Assembly (NCBI RefSeq): GCF_046507575.1
Contig: NZ_JBKFEY010000001.1
Span: 558,001-622,000, forward strand
Direction: 5' to 3'
DNA: 64,000 bases
DNA from: Pontitalea aquivivens
GTDB lineage: Bacteria; Pseudomonadota; Alphaproteobacteria; Rhodobacterales; Rhodobacteraceae
Under the pieces are notes generated by a model. It was not told where the DNA came from. It saw nothing but the letters and a program-made list of their open reading frames with translations, and searched no databases. The position numbers and the translations under genes were made by a program. Below, one piece after another: positions 24,903 through 32,901 of the stretch (the stretch's first letter is position 1; each line of letters starts with the position of its first letter).

Positions 24903-25619
24903 ATGACAGAACTGGACAATGGATGCCGGGGCAAATCCTGGGCGGCAGGCGCGATAGCGGGCCTTGTCGTCTTTGGATTCGTGCTGGCCAGCCATGCCGG
25001 ATTTGTCGCGGCGCTTTTCCTTGGCCTTGTCACCGCGGGCCTGTTCGGCAGCGTTCTGGTCTGGGGTTTTTGCCAGGGCCGTCTGGCGGCACCGCTGCCC
25101 GCCGCACCTGTGCCTGCTGCGGCTGTAGCCGCCGCGCCGGTGTCGCCGACCCCGGTGTCCGCGGCGCCGCAACCCGTGGCAGAGGTCACGCCCCCGGCCC
25201 CCGCACCGGCCCCCGCACCGGCCCGGATGGCCGCCGCTGCGACACCGGTGCCTGCCAAAGTCGCGGGCCAGGACCAGACGCCTGCCAAAACCAGGGTAAC
25301 CGCCAGGCCCAAGGCGCAGCCGGTGGTCGGGGGCGGCAAGAAGCCCCGCGCAATGAAGGCGCCGCGCAAGGCGGGCGCGGACGATCTGAAAAAGATCGAA
25401 GGCATCGGCCCCGTGCTGGAAAAGGCCTGCAACGCGCTTGGCATCTGGCATTATGACCAGATCGCGAAATGGGGCGAGGCCGAGGTGGCGTGGATGGATG
25501 CCAACCTGAAGGGCTTTCGCGGGCGGGTCAGCCGCGACAAATGGGTGGCGCAGGCGAAGATCATCGTCGAGGAGGGGCTTGACCGCTTTCTCGAACGGGC
25601 AAAGACGAACGATTACTGA
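24903..25619 (+). CDS. Membrane-anchored H3TH (COG3743-like) protein inside the nuo operon
   Basis: A 238-residue protein: two hydrophobic segments (about residues 13-30 and 32-56), an Ala/Pro-rich linker (60-155) and a C-terminal helix-hairpin-helix domain (160-225, 'DLKKIEGIGPVLEKACNAL'). This domain matches the NuoE tail closely; by eye more than half of the positions are identical, including the 'GFxGRxSRDxW' end. It looks like a membrane-bound duplicate of that tail. The ATG follows AAAGGAGAG. It sits 33 bp after nuoE and 7 bp before the next gene. Function unknown; a complex I assembly role is only a guess. Confidence 0.8.
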   Translation: MTELDNGCRGKSWAAGAIAGLVVFGFVLASHAGFVAALFLGLVTAGLFGSVLVWGFCQGRLAAPLPAAPVPAAAVAAAPVSPTPVSAAPQPVAEVTPPAPAPAPAPARMAAAATPVPAKVAGQDQTPAKTRVTARPKAQPVVGGGKKPRAMKAPRKAGADDLKKIEGIGPVLEKACNALGIWHYDQIAKWGEAEVAWMDANLKGFRGRVSRDKWVAQAKIIVEEGLDRFLERAKTNDY

Positions 25620-25626
25620 GGGTTGA

Positions 25627-25860
25627 ATGGCGCAGCAGGGCGGACAGAACGGGTTGAACGCACGCGAGGGTCGGCTGGCCGCCCTTGTGATCGCGGCTGC
25701 GACCGTGCTGTGGCTGGCCGCGCAATGGCTGGGAAAGCGGCTGGGGCTGGACCCGGGCTTCGCCTTCCTGATCGATCTTGCGGCGATCGCCGCGTATGTT
25801 TTTGCGCTGGTCGTGACCTGGCGCATCTGGCGCCGGGGTTCCGGCTGTTCGGGGAACTAG
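25627..25860 (+). CDS. DUF5337-type small membrane protein
   Basis: A 77-residue protein with two transmembrane helices (about 17-35 and 44-65, 'LIDLAAIAAYVFALVVTWRIW'), a Gln/Gly-rich N-terminus and an Arg-rich end. It resembles the DUF5337 proteins that I recall from nuo operons of Rhodobacterales; the family number is from memory and should be confirmed. It lies between the H3TH protein and nuoF, co-transcribed. No function is known. Confidence 0.7.
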   Translation: MAQQGGQNGLNAREGRLAALVIAAATVLWLAAQWLGKRLGLDPGFAFLIDLAAIAAYVFALVVTWRIWRRGSGCSGN

Positions 25861-25884
25861 GTCAGGGCAATTGAGGGACTTCAC

Positions 25885-27180
25885 ATGCTGAAAGATCAGG
25901 ATCGGATCTTTACCAACCTCTACGGGATGCACGACCGTTCGCTGAAAGGCGCGATGGCGCGTGGCCATTGGGACGGCACGGCCGGTATCCTGGCCAATGG
26001 CCGCGACTGGATCGTAGAGCAGGTGAAAGCCTCGGGCCTGCGGGGCCGGGGTGGCGCGGGCTTTCCCACCGGCCTGAAATGGTCGTTCATGCCGAAAGCC
26101 TCGGACGGGCGCCCGGCCTATCTGGTGGTGAACGCCGACGAATCCGAACCCGGCACCTGCAAGGACCGCGAAATCATGCGCCATGACCCGCATACGCTGG
26201 TCGAGGGGTGCCTGATCGCGGGCTTCGCGATGGGGGCGGTTGCGGGCTATATCTACATCCGCGGCGAATACATCCGCGAGCGTGAGGCGCTTCAGGCCGC
26301 GATCGATGAGGCCTATGAGGCGGGGCTGATCGGCAAGAATGCCTGCAAGTCGGGCTATGATTTCGATCTGTATCTGGCCCACGGCGCGGGCGCCTATATC
26401 TGCGGCGAGGAAACCGCGCTGCTGGAATCCCTGGAAGGCAAGAAGGGCATGCCCCGGATGAAGCCGCCGTTCCCGGCGGGTTCGGGCCTTTATGGCTGCC
26501 CGACCACGGTGAACAACGTCGAATCCATCGCCGTCGTGCCCACCATCCTGCGTCGTGGTGCGTCGTGGTTCGCGGGCTTTGGCCGGCCGAACAACGCGGG
26601 CACCAAGCTGTTCGGCATCTCGGGTCATGTGAACAACCCCTGCGTCGTCGAAGAGGAAATGTCGATTTCCCTGCGCGAATTGCTGGATCGGCACTGCGGC
26701 GGCGTGCGCGGCGGCTGGAAGAACCTCAAGGCGGTGATCCCCGGCGGTTCTTCGGTGCCGATGCTGAACGCGGCGCAATGCGATGATGCGATCATGGATT
26801 TCGACTGGCTGCGCGAACAGCGTTCGGGCCTGGGAACGGCGGCGGTGATCGTGATGGATCAGTCCACCGATGTGATCAAGGCGATCTGGCGGCTGTCGAA
26901 ATTCTACAAGCACGAAAGCTGCGGCCAGTGCACCCCCTGCCGCGAAGGCACCGGCTGGATGATGCGCGTGATGGACCGTCTGGTCCGCGGCGAGGCCGAG
27001 ATCGAGGAAATCGACATGCTGTTGTCGGTCACCAAGCAGGTCGAGGGCCACACGATCTGCGCGCTTGGCGATGCGGCCGCCTGGCCGATCCAGGGGCTTG
27101 TGCGTCAGTTCCGCGAGGAAATCGAAGACCGGATCAAGGCGCGCAAGACCGGACGCACGGGCGCGATGGCGGCGGAGTGA
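25885..27180 (+). CDS. nuoF: NADH-quinone oxidoreductase subunit F
   Basis: A 431-residue 51-kDa subunit, the NADH entry point of complex I. It binds NADH and FMN ('GLRGRGGAGFPTGLKW' and 'YLVVNADESEPGTCKDRE') and cluster N3, whose ligands are in 'ESCGQCTPCREGTGWM' plus a Cys in 'HTICALGDAAAW'. The ATG follows TTGAGGGA. Together with NuoE and NuoG it forms the dehydrogenase module. A small lipoprotein gene begins 5 bp after the stop. Confidence 0.97.
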   Translation: MLKDQDRIFTNLYGMHDRSLKGAMARGHWDGTAGILANGRDWIVEQVKASGLRGRGGAGFPTGLKWSFMPKASDGRPAYLVVNADESEPGTCKDREIMRHDPHTLVEGCLIAGFAMGAVAGYIYIRGEYIREREALQAAIDEAYEAGLIGKNACKSGYDFDLYLAHGAGAYICGEETALLESLEGKKGMPRMKPPFPAGSGLYGCPTTVNNVESIAVVPTILRRGASWFAGFGRPNNAGTKLFGISGHVNNPCVVEEEMSISLRELLDRHCGGVRGGWKNLKAVIPGGSSVPMLNAAQCDDAIMDFDWLREQRSGLGTAAVIVMDQSTDVIKAIWRLSKFYKHESCGQCTPCREGTGWMMRVMDRLVRGEAEIEEIDMLLSVTKQVEGHTICALGDAAAWPIQGLVRQFREEIEDRIKARKTGRTGAMAAE

Positions 27181-27185
27181 AGCAG

Positions 27186-27464
27186 ATGCAATCCGCCTTT
27201 CCCCTGATGCTTGGCACGCTGGCGCTGGCCGCCTGCGCCGCCCCCGTGGCCGAACCGGCGCTGCGGGCGGTGCCGGGCTATGCGGCGGTCGCGGGGCCGG
27301 CGGGGGAATTGCGGGTCACGCGCCCGGGCCAGCCCTTCGGCTATGCCGAGGGGGCCGGGGCGCGGCGCGCGGCGGATGCGATCTGTGGGCCGGGCGGGGT
27401 GGACAGTTCCATCCGCGACCATTTCCACGAAGGCGCCTGGATCTACCCGGAGGGCTGTGCATGA
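27186..27464 (+). CDS. Small predicted lipoprotein between nuoF and nuoG
   Basis: A 92-residue protein with a lipoprotein signal: a hydrophobic stretch ending in the lipobox LAAC (Cys at residue 17). The mature part is Ala/Gly/Pro-rich and has two further Cys ('AICGPGG' and the penultimate residue) that could pair in the periplasm, plus 'DHFHEGAWIYPEGC'. The ATG follows a GGAG at the nuoF stop. I do not recognise the family; short unassigned genes at this position are known in nuo loci of Paracoccus/Rhodobacter relatives. Confidence 0.65.
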   Translation: MQSAFPLMLGTLALAACAAPVAEPALRAVPGYAAVAGPAGELRVTRPGQPFGYAEGAGARRAADAICGPGGVDSSIRDHFHEGAWIYPEGCA

Positions 27465-27528
27465 GCCCTGCAACCCAATTCCGCGCGGGCACCCGCCGCG
27501 GCACCATTTGACGGACAGGATCGGAACC

Positions 27529-29550
27529 ATGTCGAACCTCAGAACGATCATCATCGACGGCCACGAAGTCGAAGTCGATCCGAACCTCACGCTGATCCAG
27601 GCCTGCGAACAGGCCGGGATCGAGGTGCCGCGTTTCTGCTATCACGAACGGCTGTCGATCGCCGGCAACTGCCGGATGTGTCTGGTCGAGGTGGTGGGCG
27701 GCCCGCCCAAGCCCGCCGCAAGCTGCGCGATGCAGGTGAAGGACCTGCGCCCCGGCCCGAACGGCGAGCCGAGCGTGATCAAGACCAACAGCCCCATGGT
27801 CAAGAAGGCCCGCGAGGGCGTGATGGAATTCCTGCTGATCAACCACCCGCTGGATTGCCCGATCTGCGACCAGGGCGGCGAATGCGACCTGCAGGATCAG
27901 GCGATGGCCTATGGCGTCGATTTCAGTCGCTATCGTGAACCCAAGCGCGCGTCGGAAAACCTGAACCTTGGCCCGCTGGTGTCCACCGCCATGACGCGCT
28001 GCATTTCCTGCACCCGTTGCGTGCGCTTCACCACCGAGGTGGCGGGCATCACCCAGATGGGCCAGACCGGCCGGGGCGAGGACAGCGAGATCACCAGCTA
28101 TCTGAACATGACGCTGGACAGCAACCTGCAGGGCAACATCATCGACCTGTGCCCGGTCGGCGCGCTGACCTCAAGGCCCTATGCCTTCACGGCCCGTCCG
28201 TGGGAACTGACCAAGACGGAATCCATCGATGTGATGGATGCGCTGGGGTCCAACATCCGCGTCGATACCAAGGGCCGCGAAGTGATGCGCATCCTGCCGC
28301 GCAACCATGACGGCGTGAACGAGGAATGGATTTCCGACAAGACCCGTTTCGTCTGGGACGGCCTGCGCCGCCAGCGGCTGGACACGCCCTATGTCCGCGA
28401 AAACGGCAAGCTGCGCAAAGCCACCTGGCCCGAGGCGCTGGGGGCGGCGGCCGCCGCGATGAAGGGCGGCAAGGTCCTGGGTCTGGTCGGCGATCTGGCC
28501 CCGGTCGAGGCGGCCTTTGCGCTGAAACAGCTTGTCGAAGGGCTGGGCGGCACGGTGGAATGCCGCACCGATGGCGCGCGCCTGCCGATCGGCAACCGAT
28601 CCGCCTATGTCGGCAATGCGGCGATCGCCGATATCGACACGGCCCGCTCGATCGTGCTGATCGGCACCAACCCGCGCAATGAGGCGCCGGTGCTGAACGC
28701 GCGCATCCGCAAGGTCTGGTCGCAGGGGGCCGAGGTTTCGGTGATCGGTCCGGCGGCGGATCTGACCTATGGCTATACCCATCTGGGCGAGGATCGCGCG
28801 GCGCTGGCCCGCGCCGTGGCTTCGGCCGCGCCGGCCGATGGCGCGCTGGTCATCGTGGGGCAGGGCGCCCTGTCCGAGGCCGATGGCGAGGCGGTTCTGG
28901 CCCATGCCATGGCGCTGGCCGAAAAGATGGGCGGCAAGATGCTGGTGCTGCACACCGCCGCGGCGCGTGTGGGGGCGATGGATGTGGGCGCGGTCACCGA
29001 AGGCGGCCTGCTGGCCGCGATCGACGGTGTGCAGGTGATCTACAACCTGGGCGCGGATGAGGTGGAAATCACCCCGCGTACCGAAGGCGGGCCGTTCGTG
29101 ATCTATCAGGGCAGCCACGGCGACCGCGGCGCGAACCGTGCCGATGTGATCCTGCCGGCTGCGGCCTATACGGAAGAAAACGGCCTGTTCGTGAATACCG
29201 AAGGGCGCCCGCAGCTGGCCTTCCGCGCGGGCTTTGCCCCCGGTCAGGCCAAGGAAAACTGGGCGATCCTGCGCGCGCTGTCGGCGGAACTGGGGGCGAC
29301 CCAGCCCTGGAACGATATGGCCGGGCTGCGCCGGGCGCTGGTCGCTGCCGTGCCGCATCTGGCACAGGTGGACACGGTGCCCGAAAACGCCTGGCAGCCG
29401 GTTGGCCTGCGCGACATGGGCGCGGCCAGCTTGCGCCATGCGGTGCGCGACTTCTACCTGACCAACCCGGTCGCGCGGGCCTCGACGCTGATGGCGGAAC
29501 TGTCGGCGATGGCCAGGGCGCGCCGCGAAGCGCCGCTGGCGGCGGAATAA
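27529..29550 (+). CDS. nuoG: NADH-quinone oxidoreductase subunit G
   Basis: A 673-residue 75-kDa subunit. Its N-terminal part binds three Fe-S clusters: [2Fe-2S] N1b ('CYHERLSIAGNCRMC'), the His/Cys-ligated N5 ('HPLDCPICDQGGECDLQD') and N4 ('CISCTRCVRF'). A molybdopterin-oxidoreductase-like domain follows that carries no cofactor in complex I. Length equals the Paracoccus-type subunit. The ATG was chosen after ACAGGA; the open frame extends about 106 codons upstream through the lipoprotein gene and is rejected. A second lipoprotein gene follows 4 bp after the stop. Confidence 0.96.
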   Translation: MSNLRTIIIDGHEVEVDPNLTLIQACEQAGIEVPRFCYHERLSIAGNCRMCLVEVVGGPPKPAASCAMQVKDLRPGPNGEPSVIKTNSPMVKKAREGVMEFLLINHPLDCPICDQGGECDLQDQAMAYGVDFSRYREPKRASENLNLGPLVSTAMTRCISCTRCVRFTTEVAGITQMGQTGRGEDSEITSYLNMTLDSNLQGNIIDLCPVGALTSRPYAFTARPWELTKTESIDVMDALGSNIRVDTKGREVMRILPRNHDGVNEEWISDKTRFVWDGLRRQRLDTPYVRENGKLRKATWPEALGAAAAAMKGGKVLGLVGDLAPVEAAFALKQLVEGLGGTVECRTDGARLPIGNRSAYVGNAAIADIDTARSIVLIGTNPRNEAPVLNARIRKVWSQGAEVSVIGPAADLTYGYTHLGEDRAALARAVASAAPADGALVIVGQGALSEADGEAVLAHAMALAEKMGGKMLVLHTAAARVGAMDVGAVTEGGLLAAIDGVQVIYNLGADEVEITPRTEGGPFVIYQGSHGDRGANRADVILPAAAYTEENGLFVNTEGRPQLAFRAGFAPGQAKENWAILRALSAELGATQPWNDMAGLRRALVAAVPHLAQVDTVPENAWQPVGLRDMGAASLRHAVRDFYLTNPVARASTLMAELSAMARARREAPLAAE

Positions 29551-29554
29551 GCCG

Positions 29555-29968
29555 ATGCGCCAGTCCCCGTCCCCCGCGCGCCTTGCCCCCGGCCTTCTGG
29601 CCGGGCTGGCGGCTTGCGCGCCGGGGGCAGGGGCCGCGCCCGAGGCCGTGGCGGCCGAGCCGCCCCGCTATCAGGGCGTGCGCGCCGAGGTGCTGGATGA
29701 CGGGCTGGTGCGCATCCACGTCGCGCTGTCCGGGGCCGGCACGCCGCAGGCGGTGACGGATTACGCCGATTGTGCCGTGGCGGGCCATGCGATCGGCAAT
29801 GGATACGGGTTCGCGCGCCATCTGCGCACGATCCTTGATGAATCGGGTGGCGTCTGGCGGGCGGATGCGGTCTACACCCTCTCGCCCGTGCTACCCCGCG
29901 GTCTGCGCACGATCGACACCGAAGTGACGGTTGCCGATTGCGCGGAACAGGGAATACCGACGGTTTGA
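29555..29968 (+). CDS. Predicted lipoprotein between nuoG and nuoH
   Basis: A 137-residue protein with a lipobox LAAC (Cys at about residue 21) after a Leu/Ala-rich segment. The mature part contains 'VRIHVALSGAGTPQAVTDYADC' region residues with one Cys and a second Cys near the C-terminus ('VADCAEQG'), suggesting a disulfide. Family not recognised. Spacing of 4 bp to nuoG and 25 bp to nuoH places it firmly in the operon. It parallels the nuoF-nuoG lipoprotein in position and type, though not in sequence. Confidence 0.65.
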   Translation: MRQSPSPARLAPGLLAGLAACAPGAGAAPEAVAAEPPRYQGVRAEVLDDGLVRIHVALSGAGTPQAVTDYADCAVAGHAIGNGYGFARHLRTILDESGGVWRADAVYTLSPVLPRGLRTIDTEVTVADCAEQGIPTV

Positions 29969-29993
29969 ACGACAAGGCGGTCTGAGGGACAAA

Positions 29994-31031
29994 ATGGCTG
30001 AGTTTCTGGCAACACCACTGGGCACCGCGCTTTTGATCGCGGTGCAGGGTCTGGGGATCATCGCATTCGTGATGATTTCGCTTCTGTTCCTCGTCTATGG
30101 CGACCGCAAGATCTGGGCCGCGGTCCAGATGCGGCGGGGTCCCAACGTGGTGGGGGCGTTCGGTCTGCTGCAATCGGTGGCGGATGCGTTGAAATATGTC
30201 GTCAAGGAAATCGTCGTGCCGGCGGGGGCGGACAAGTTCGTCTTCTTCCTGGCCCCGATGCTCAGCCTTGTTCTGGCGATCCTGGCCTGGGCGGTGATCC
30301 CGTTCAACGAAGGCTGGGTGCTGGCCGATATCAACGTGGCGATCCTGTTCGTCTTCGCGGTCTCCTCGCTGGAAGTTTACGGCGTGATCATGGGGGGCTG
30401 GGCCTCGAACTCGAAATATCCGTTCCTGGGCTCGCTGCGGTCCGCCGCGCAGATGATCTCGTACGAGGTGTCGCTGGGCCTGATCATCATCGGGGTCATC
30501 ATTTCGACCGGGTCGATGAACCTGTCGGCCATCGTCGAGGCGCAGCGGGGCGATTACGGCCTGTTCAACTGGTACTGGCTGCCGCACCTGCCGATGGTGG
30601 TTCTGTTCTTCATCTCGGCGCTGGCCGAAACCAACCGCCCGCCCTTCGATCTGCCCGAGGCGGAATCCGAACTGGTTGCGGGCTTCATGGTGGAATATTC
30701 CTCGACGCCGTATCTTCTGTTCATGGCCGGCGAATACATCGCCATCTTCCTGATGTGCGCGCTGATCAGCCTGCTGTTCTTTGGTGGCTGGCTGTCGCCG
30801 ATCCCGGGCATTCCGGATGGGGTGCTGTGGATGGTGGCGAAGATGTGGGTGTTCTTCTTCATGTTCGCCATGGTCAAGGCGATCGTGCCGCGCTACCGCT
30901 ACGACCAGCTGATGCGGATCGGCTGGAAGGTGTTCCTGCCGCTGTCGCTGGGCTGGGTGGTGATCGTGGCGTTCCTTGCGAAATTCGAAGTTCTGGGCGG
31001 CTTCTGGGCCCGCTGGACGATGGGGGGCTGA
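29994..31031 (+). CDS. nuoH: NADH-quinone oxidoreductase subunit H
   Basis: A 345-residue ND1-type membrane subunit with about eight helices that links the quinone site to the proton channels. 'YGDRKIWAAVQMRRGPNVVG' and the acidic loop 'ALAETNRPPFDLPEAESELV' are the family signatures; the second is part of the quinone funnel (E-channel). The ATG follows GAGGGACAAA. The nuoI ATG follows the stop by 1 bp. Confidence 0.97.
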   Translation: MAEFLATPLGTALLIAVQGLGIIAFVMISLLFLVYGDRKIWAAVQMRRGPNVVGAFGLLQSVADALKYVVKEIVVPAGADKFVFFLAPMLSLVLAILAWAVIPFNEGWVLADINVAILFVFAVSSLEVYGVIMGGWASNSKYPFLGSLRSAAQMISYEVSLGLIIIGVIISTGSMNLSAIVEAQRGDYGLFNWYWLPHLPMVVLFFISALAETNRPPFDLPEAESELVAGFMVEYSSTPYLLFMAGEYIAIFLMCALISLLFFGGWLSPIPGIPDGVLWMVAKMWVFFFMFAMVKAIVPRYRYDQLMRIGWKVFLPLSLGWVVIVAFLAKFEVLGGFWARWTMGG

Positions 31032-31032
31032 T

Positions 31033-31524
31033 ATGGCGTTCGATTACACCCGTGCAGCGAAATATTTCCTGCTGGTCGATTTCATCAAGGGGTTCGGCCT
31101 GGGGATGCGGTATTTCTTCGCGCCCAAGCCCACGCTGAACTATCCGCATGAAAAGGGCCCGCTGTCGCCGCGCTTCCGGGGCGAACACGCCCTGCGCCGC
31201 TATCCCAACGGCGAGGAACGCTGTATCGCCTGCAAGCTGTGCGAGGCGATCTGCCCCGCACAGGCGATCACCATCGATGCCGAACCGCGCGAGGATGGCA
31301 GCCGCCGCACCACGCGCTATGACATCGACATGACCAAATGCATCTATTGTGGCCTGTGCCAGGAAGCCTGCCCGGTGGATGCGATCGTCGAAGGGCCGAA
31401 TTTCGAATTCGCGACCGAAACCCGCGAAGAGCTGTTCTACAACAAGGAAAAGCTTCTTGAGAACGGCGCGCGCTGGGAAGCGGAAATCGCCCGCAACATC
31501 GAGCTGGACGCGCCCTACAGATGA
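31033..31524 (+). CDS. nuoI: NADH-quinone oxidoreductase subunit I
   Basis: A 163-residue TYKY-type subunit with two [4Fe-4S] clusters N6a and N6b. The ferredoxin motifs are 'CIACKLCEAICP' and 'CIYCGLCQEACP', each followed by the single distal Cys-Pro. An amphipathic N-terminal helix ('YFLLVDFIKGFGLGMRYFF') lies at the membrane. Its stop overlaps the next gene by 4 bp. Confidence 0.97.
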   Translation: MAFDYTRAAKYFLLVDFIKGFGLGMRYFFAPKPTLNYPHEKGPLSPRFRGEHALRRYPNGEERCIACKLCEAICPAQAITIDAEPREDGSRRTTRYDIDMTKCIYCGLCQEACPVDAIVEGPNFEFATETREELFYNKEKLLENGARWEAEIARNIELDAPYR

Positions 31525-31931
31525 CCGAGGAATTTCAGAAACTTTTCAAGACCATGATGGAGCAGGGCCAGGAAATGGCCCGCGCCTTCAACCCGGCACT
31601 GGAAAGTTTCAATCCCGCCGCAATGGAAAAGCTGTTCCCCACCATGTCCAAGGACATGATGGAGATGTGGTTCGGCAAGACCTTCAACCGCGAGGGGCTG
31701 GATGCGCGCACGCGCCTTCTGGTCACGATCGCGGCGCTGACGGTGCTGGGCGCGCAGGCCGATGCGCAGCTGCGCCTGACGATCCGCCACGCGCTGGAAG
31801 CGGGGGCCACGCAACGCGAGATCGCCGAGGTGATCTTTCAGATGAGCATGTTCGGCGGTGTGCCCGCCATGACCCGCGCGCTGGAAATCGCGCAGACGGT
31901 CTTTGACGAAAAATCGGGGGAAAACACATGA
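31521..31931 (+). CDS. Carboxymuconolactone-decarboxylase-like protein in the nuo operon
   Basis: A 136-residue all-helical protein. Residues 55-125 ('LDARTRLLVTIAALTVLGA', 'IRHALEAGATQREIAEVIFQ', 'FGGVPAMTRALEIAQ') match the CMD family. It lacks the CxxC of AhpD-type peroxidase members (there is no Cys at all), so it is closer to the PcaC branch. It overlaps nuoI by 4 bp (ATGA) and nuoJ by 4 bp (ATGA), hence is translationally coupled inside the operon. No link between CMD chemistry and complex I is established; function unknown. Confidence 0.8.
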   Translation: MTEEFQKLFKTMMEQGQEMARAFNPALESFNPAAMEKLFPTMSKDMMEMWFGKTFNREGLDARTRLLVTIAALTVLGAQADAQLRLTIRHALEAGATQREIAEVIFQMSMFGGVPAMTRALEIAQTVFDEKSGENT

Positions 31932-32536
31932 CGGTGTTTGCGTTCGCCTTTTACCTCTTTGCCATTTCGGCGGTGGTCGCGGGCTTCATGGTGGTCGTGT
32001 CGAAGAACCCGGTCCACTCGGTCCTGTGGCTGATCCTGGCCTTCCTGTCGGCGGCGGGCCTGTTCGTCCTGCTGGGCGCGGAATTCGTGGCGATGCTGCT
32101 GATCATCGTCTATGTCGGCGCGGTCGCGGTGCTGTTCCTGTTCGTCGTCATGATGCTGGACATCGACTTTGCCGAGCTGAAGGGCGAACTGGCGCGCTAC
32201 ATGCCGCTGGGCCTGTTGATCGGCGTGGTGATGCTGCTGCAGCTGGGCATCGCCTTTGGTGCCTGGCAGGCCGCCGAGGGGGCGCAGGACCTGCGTCTGG
32301 CGCCGGCGCCGGACGGGGTGGAAAACACCGCCGCCCTGGGCCTGCTGATCTATGACAAATACCTTTACCTGTTCCAGGCCGCGGGTCTGATCCTGCTGGT
32401 TGCGATGATCGGCGCGATCCTGCTGACGCTGCGGCATCGCAAGGATGTCAAGCGTCAGGATGTGCTGGCGCAGATGCACCGCGATCCGGCCAAGGCGATG
32501 GAACTGGTGGATGTCAAACCGGGGCAGGGCCTGTGA
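31928..32536 (+). CDS. nuoJ: NADH-quinone oxidoreductase subunit J
   Basis: A 202-residue ND6-type subunit with five helices. 'NPVHSVLWLILAFLSAAGLF' and 'EFVAMLLIIVYVGAVAVLFLF' carry the conserved helix-3 region with a pi-bulge that couples quinone reduction to proton movement. The C-terminal tail is cytoplasmic and basic. A 53-bp gap leads to nuoK. Confidence 0.95.
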   Translation: MTVFAFAFYLFAISAVVAGFMVVVSKNPVHSVLWLILAFLSAAGLFVLLGAEFVAMLLIIVYVGAVAVLFLFVVMMLDIDFAELKGELARYMPLGLLIGVVMLLQLGIAFGAWQAAEGAQDLRLAPAPDGVENTAALGLLIYDKYLYLFQAAGLILLVAMIGAILLTLRHRKDVKRQDVLAQMHRDPAKAMELVDVKPGQGL

Positions 32537-32589
32537 ATGGCGCGCATCGGAACGAATGAAAGAAGGGGCCAGACCCCGGAGGGACAGCG

Positions 32590-32895
32590 ATGATCGGACT
32601 TGAACATTACCTGAGCGTGGCGGCCGCCCTGTTCGTCACCGGCATCTTCGGCATCTTCGTGAACCGCAAGAACGTCATCGTCATCCTGATGTCGATCGAA
32701 CTGATCCTGCTGTCGGTGAACATCAACCTGGTGGCCTTTTCGGCGCATCTGGGCGATCTGGCGGGGCAGGTGTTCACCATGTTCGTGCTGACCGTCGCCG
32801 CCGCCGAGGCCGCGATCGGGCTTGCGATCCTGGTGACCTTCTTCCGCAACCGCGGCTCGATCGACGTCGAAGACGTCAACGTGATGAAAGGGTAA
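32590..32895 (+). CDS. nuoK: NADH-quinone oxidoreductase subunit K
   Basis: A 101-residue ND4L-type subunit with three helices; Glu in 'LMSIELILLSVNINLV' and in 'TVAAAEAAIGLAI' are the two membrane-embedded acids required for proton transfer. Length is standard. GAGGGACAGCG precedes the ATG. Confidence 0.96.
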   Translation: MIGLEHYLSVAAALFVTGIFGIFVNRKNVIVILMSIELILLSVNINLVAFSAHLGDLAGQVFTMFVLTVAAAEAAIGLAILVTFFRNRGSIDVEDVNVMKG

Positions 32896-32901
32896 GGGCA
32901 G

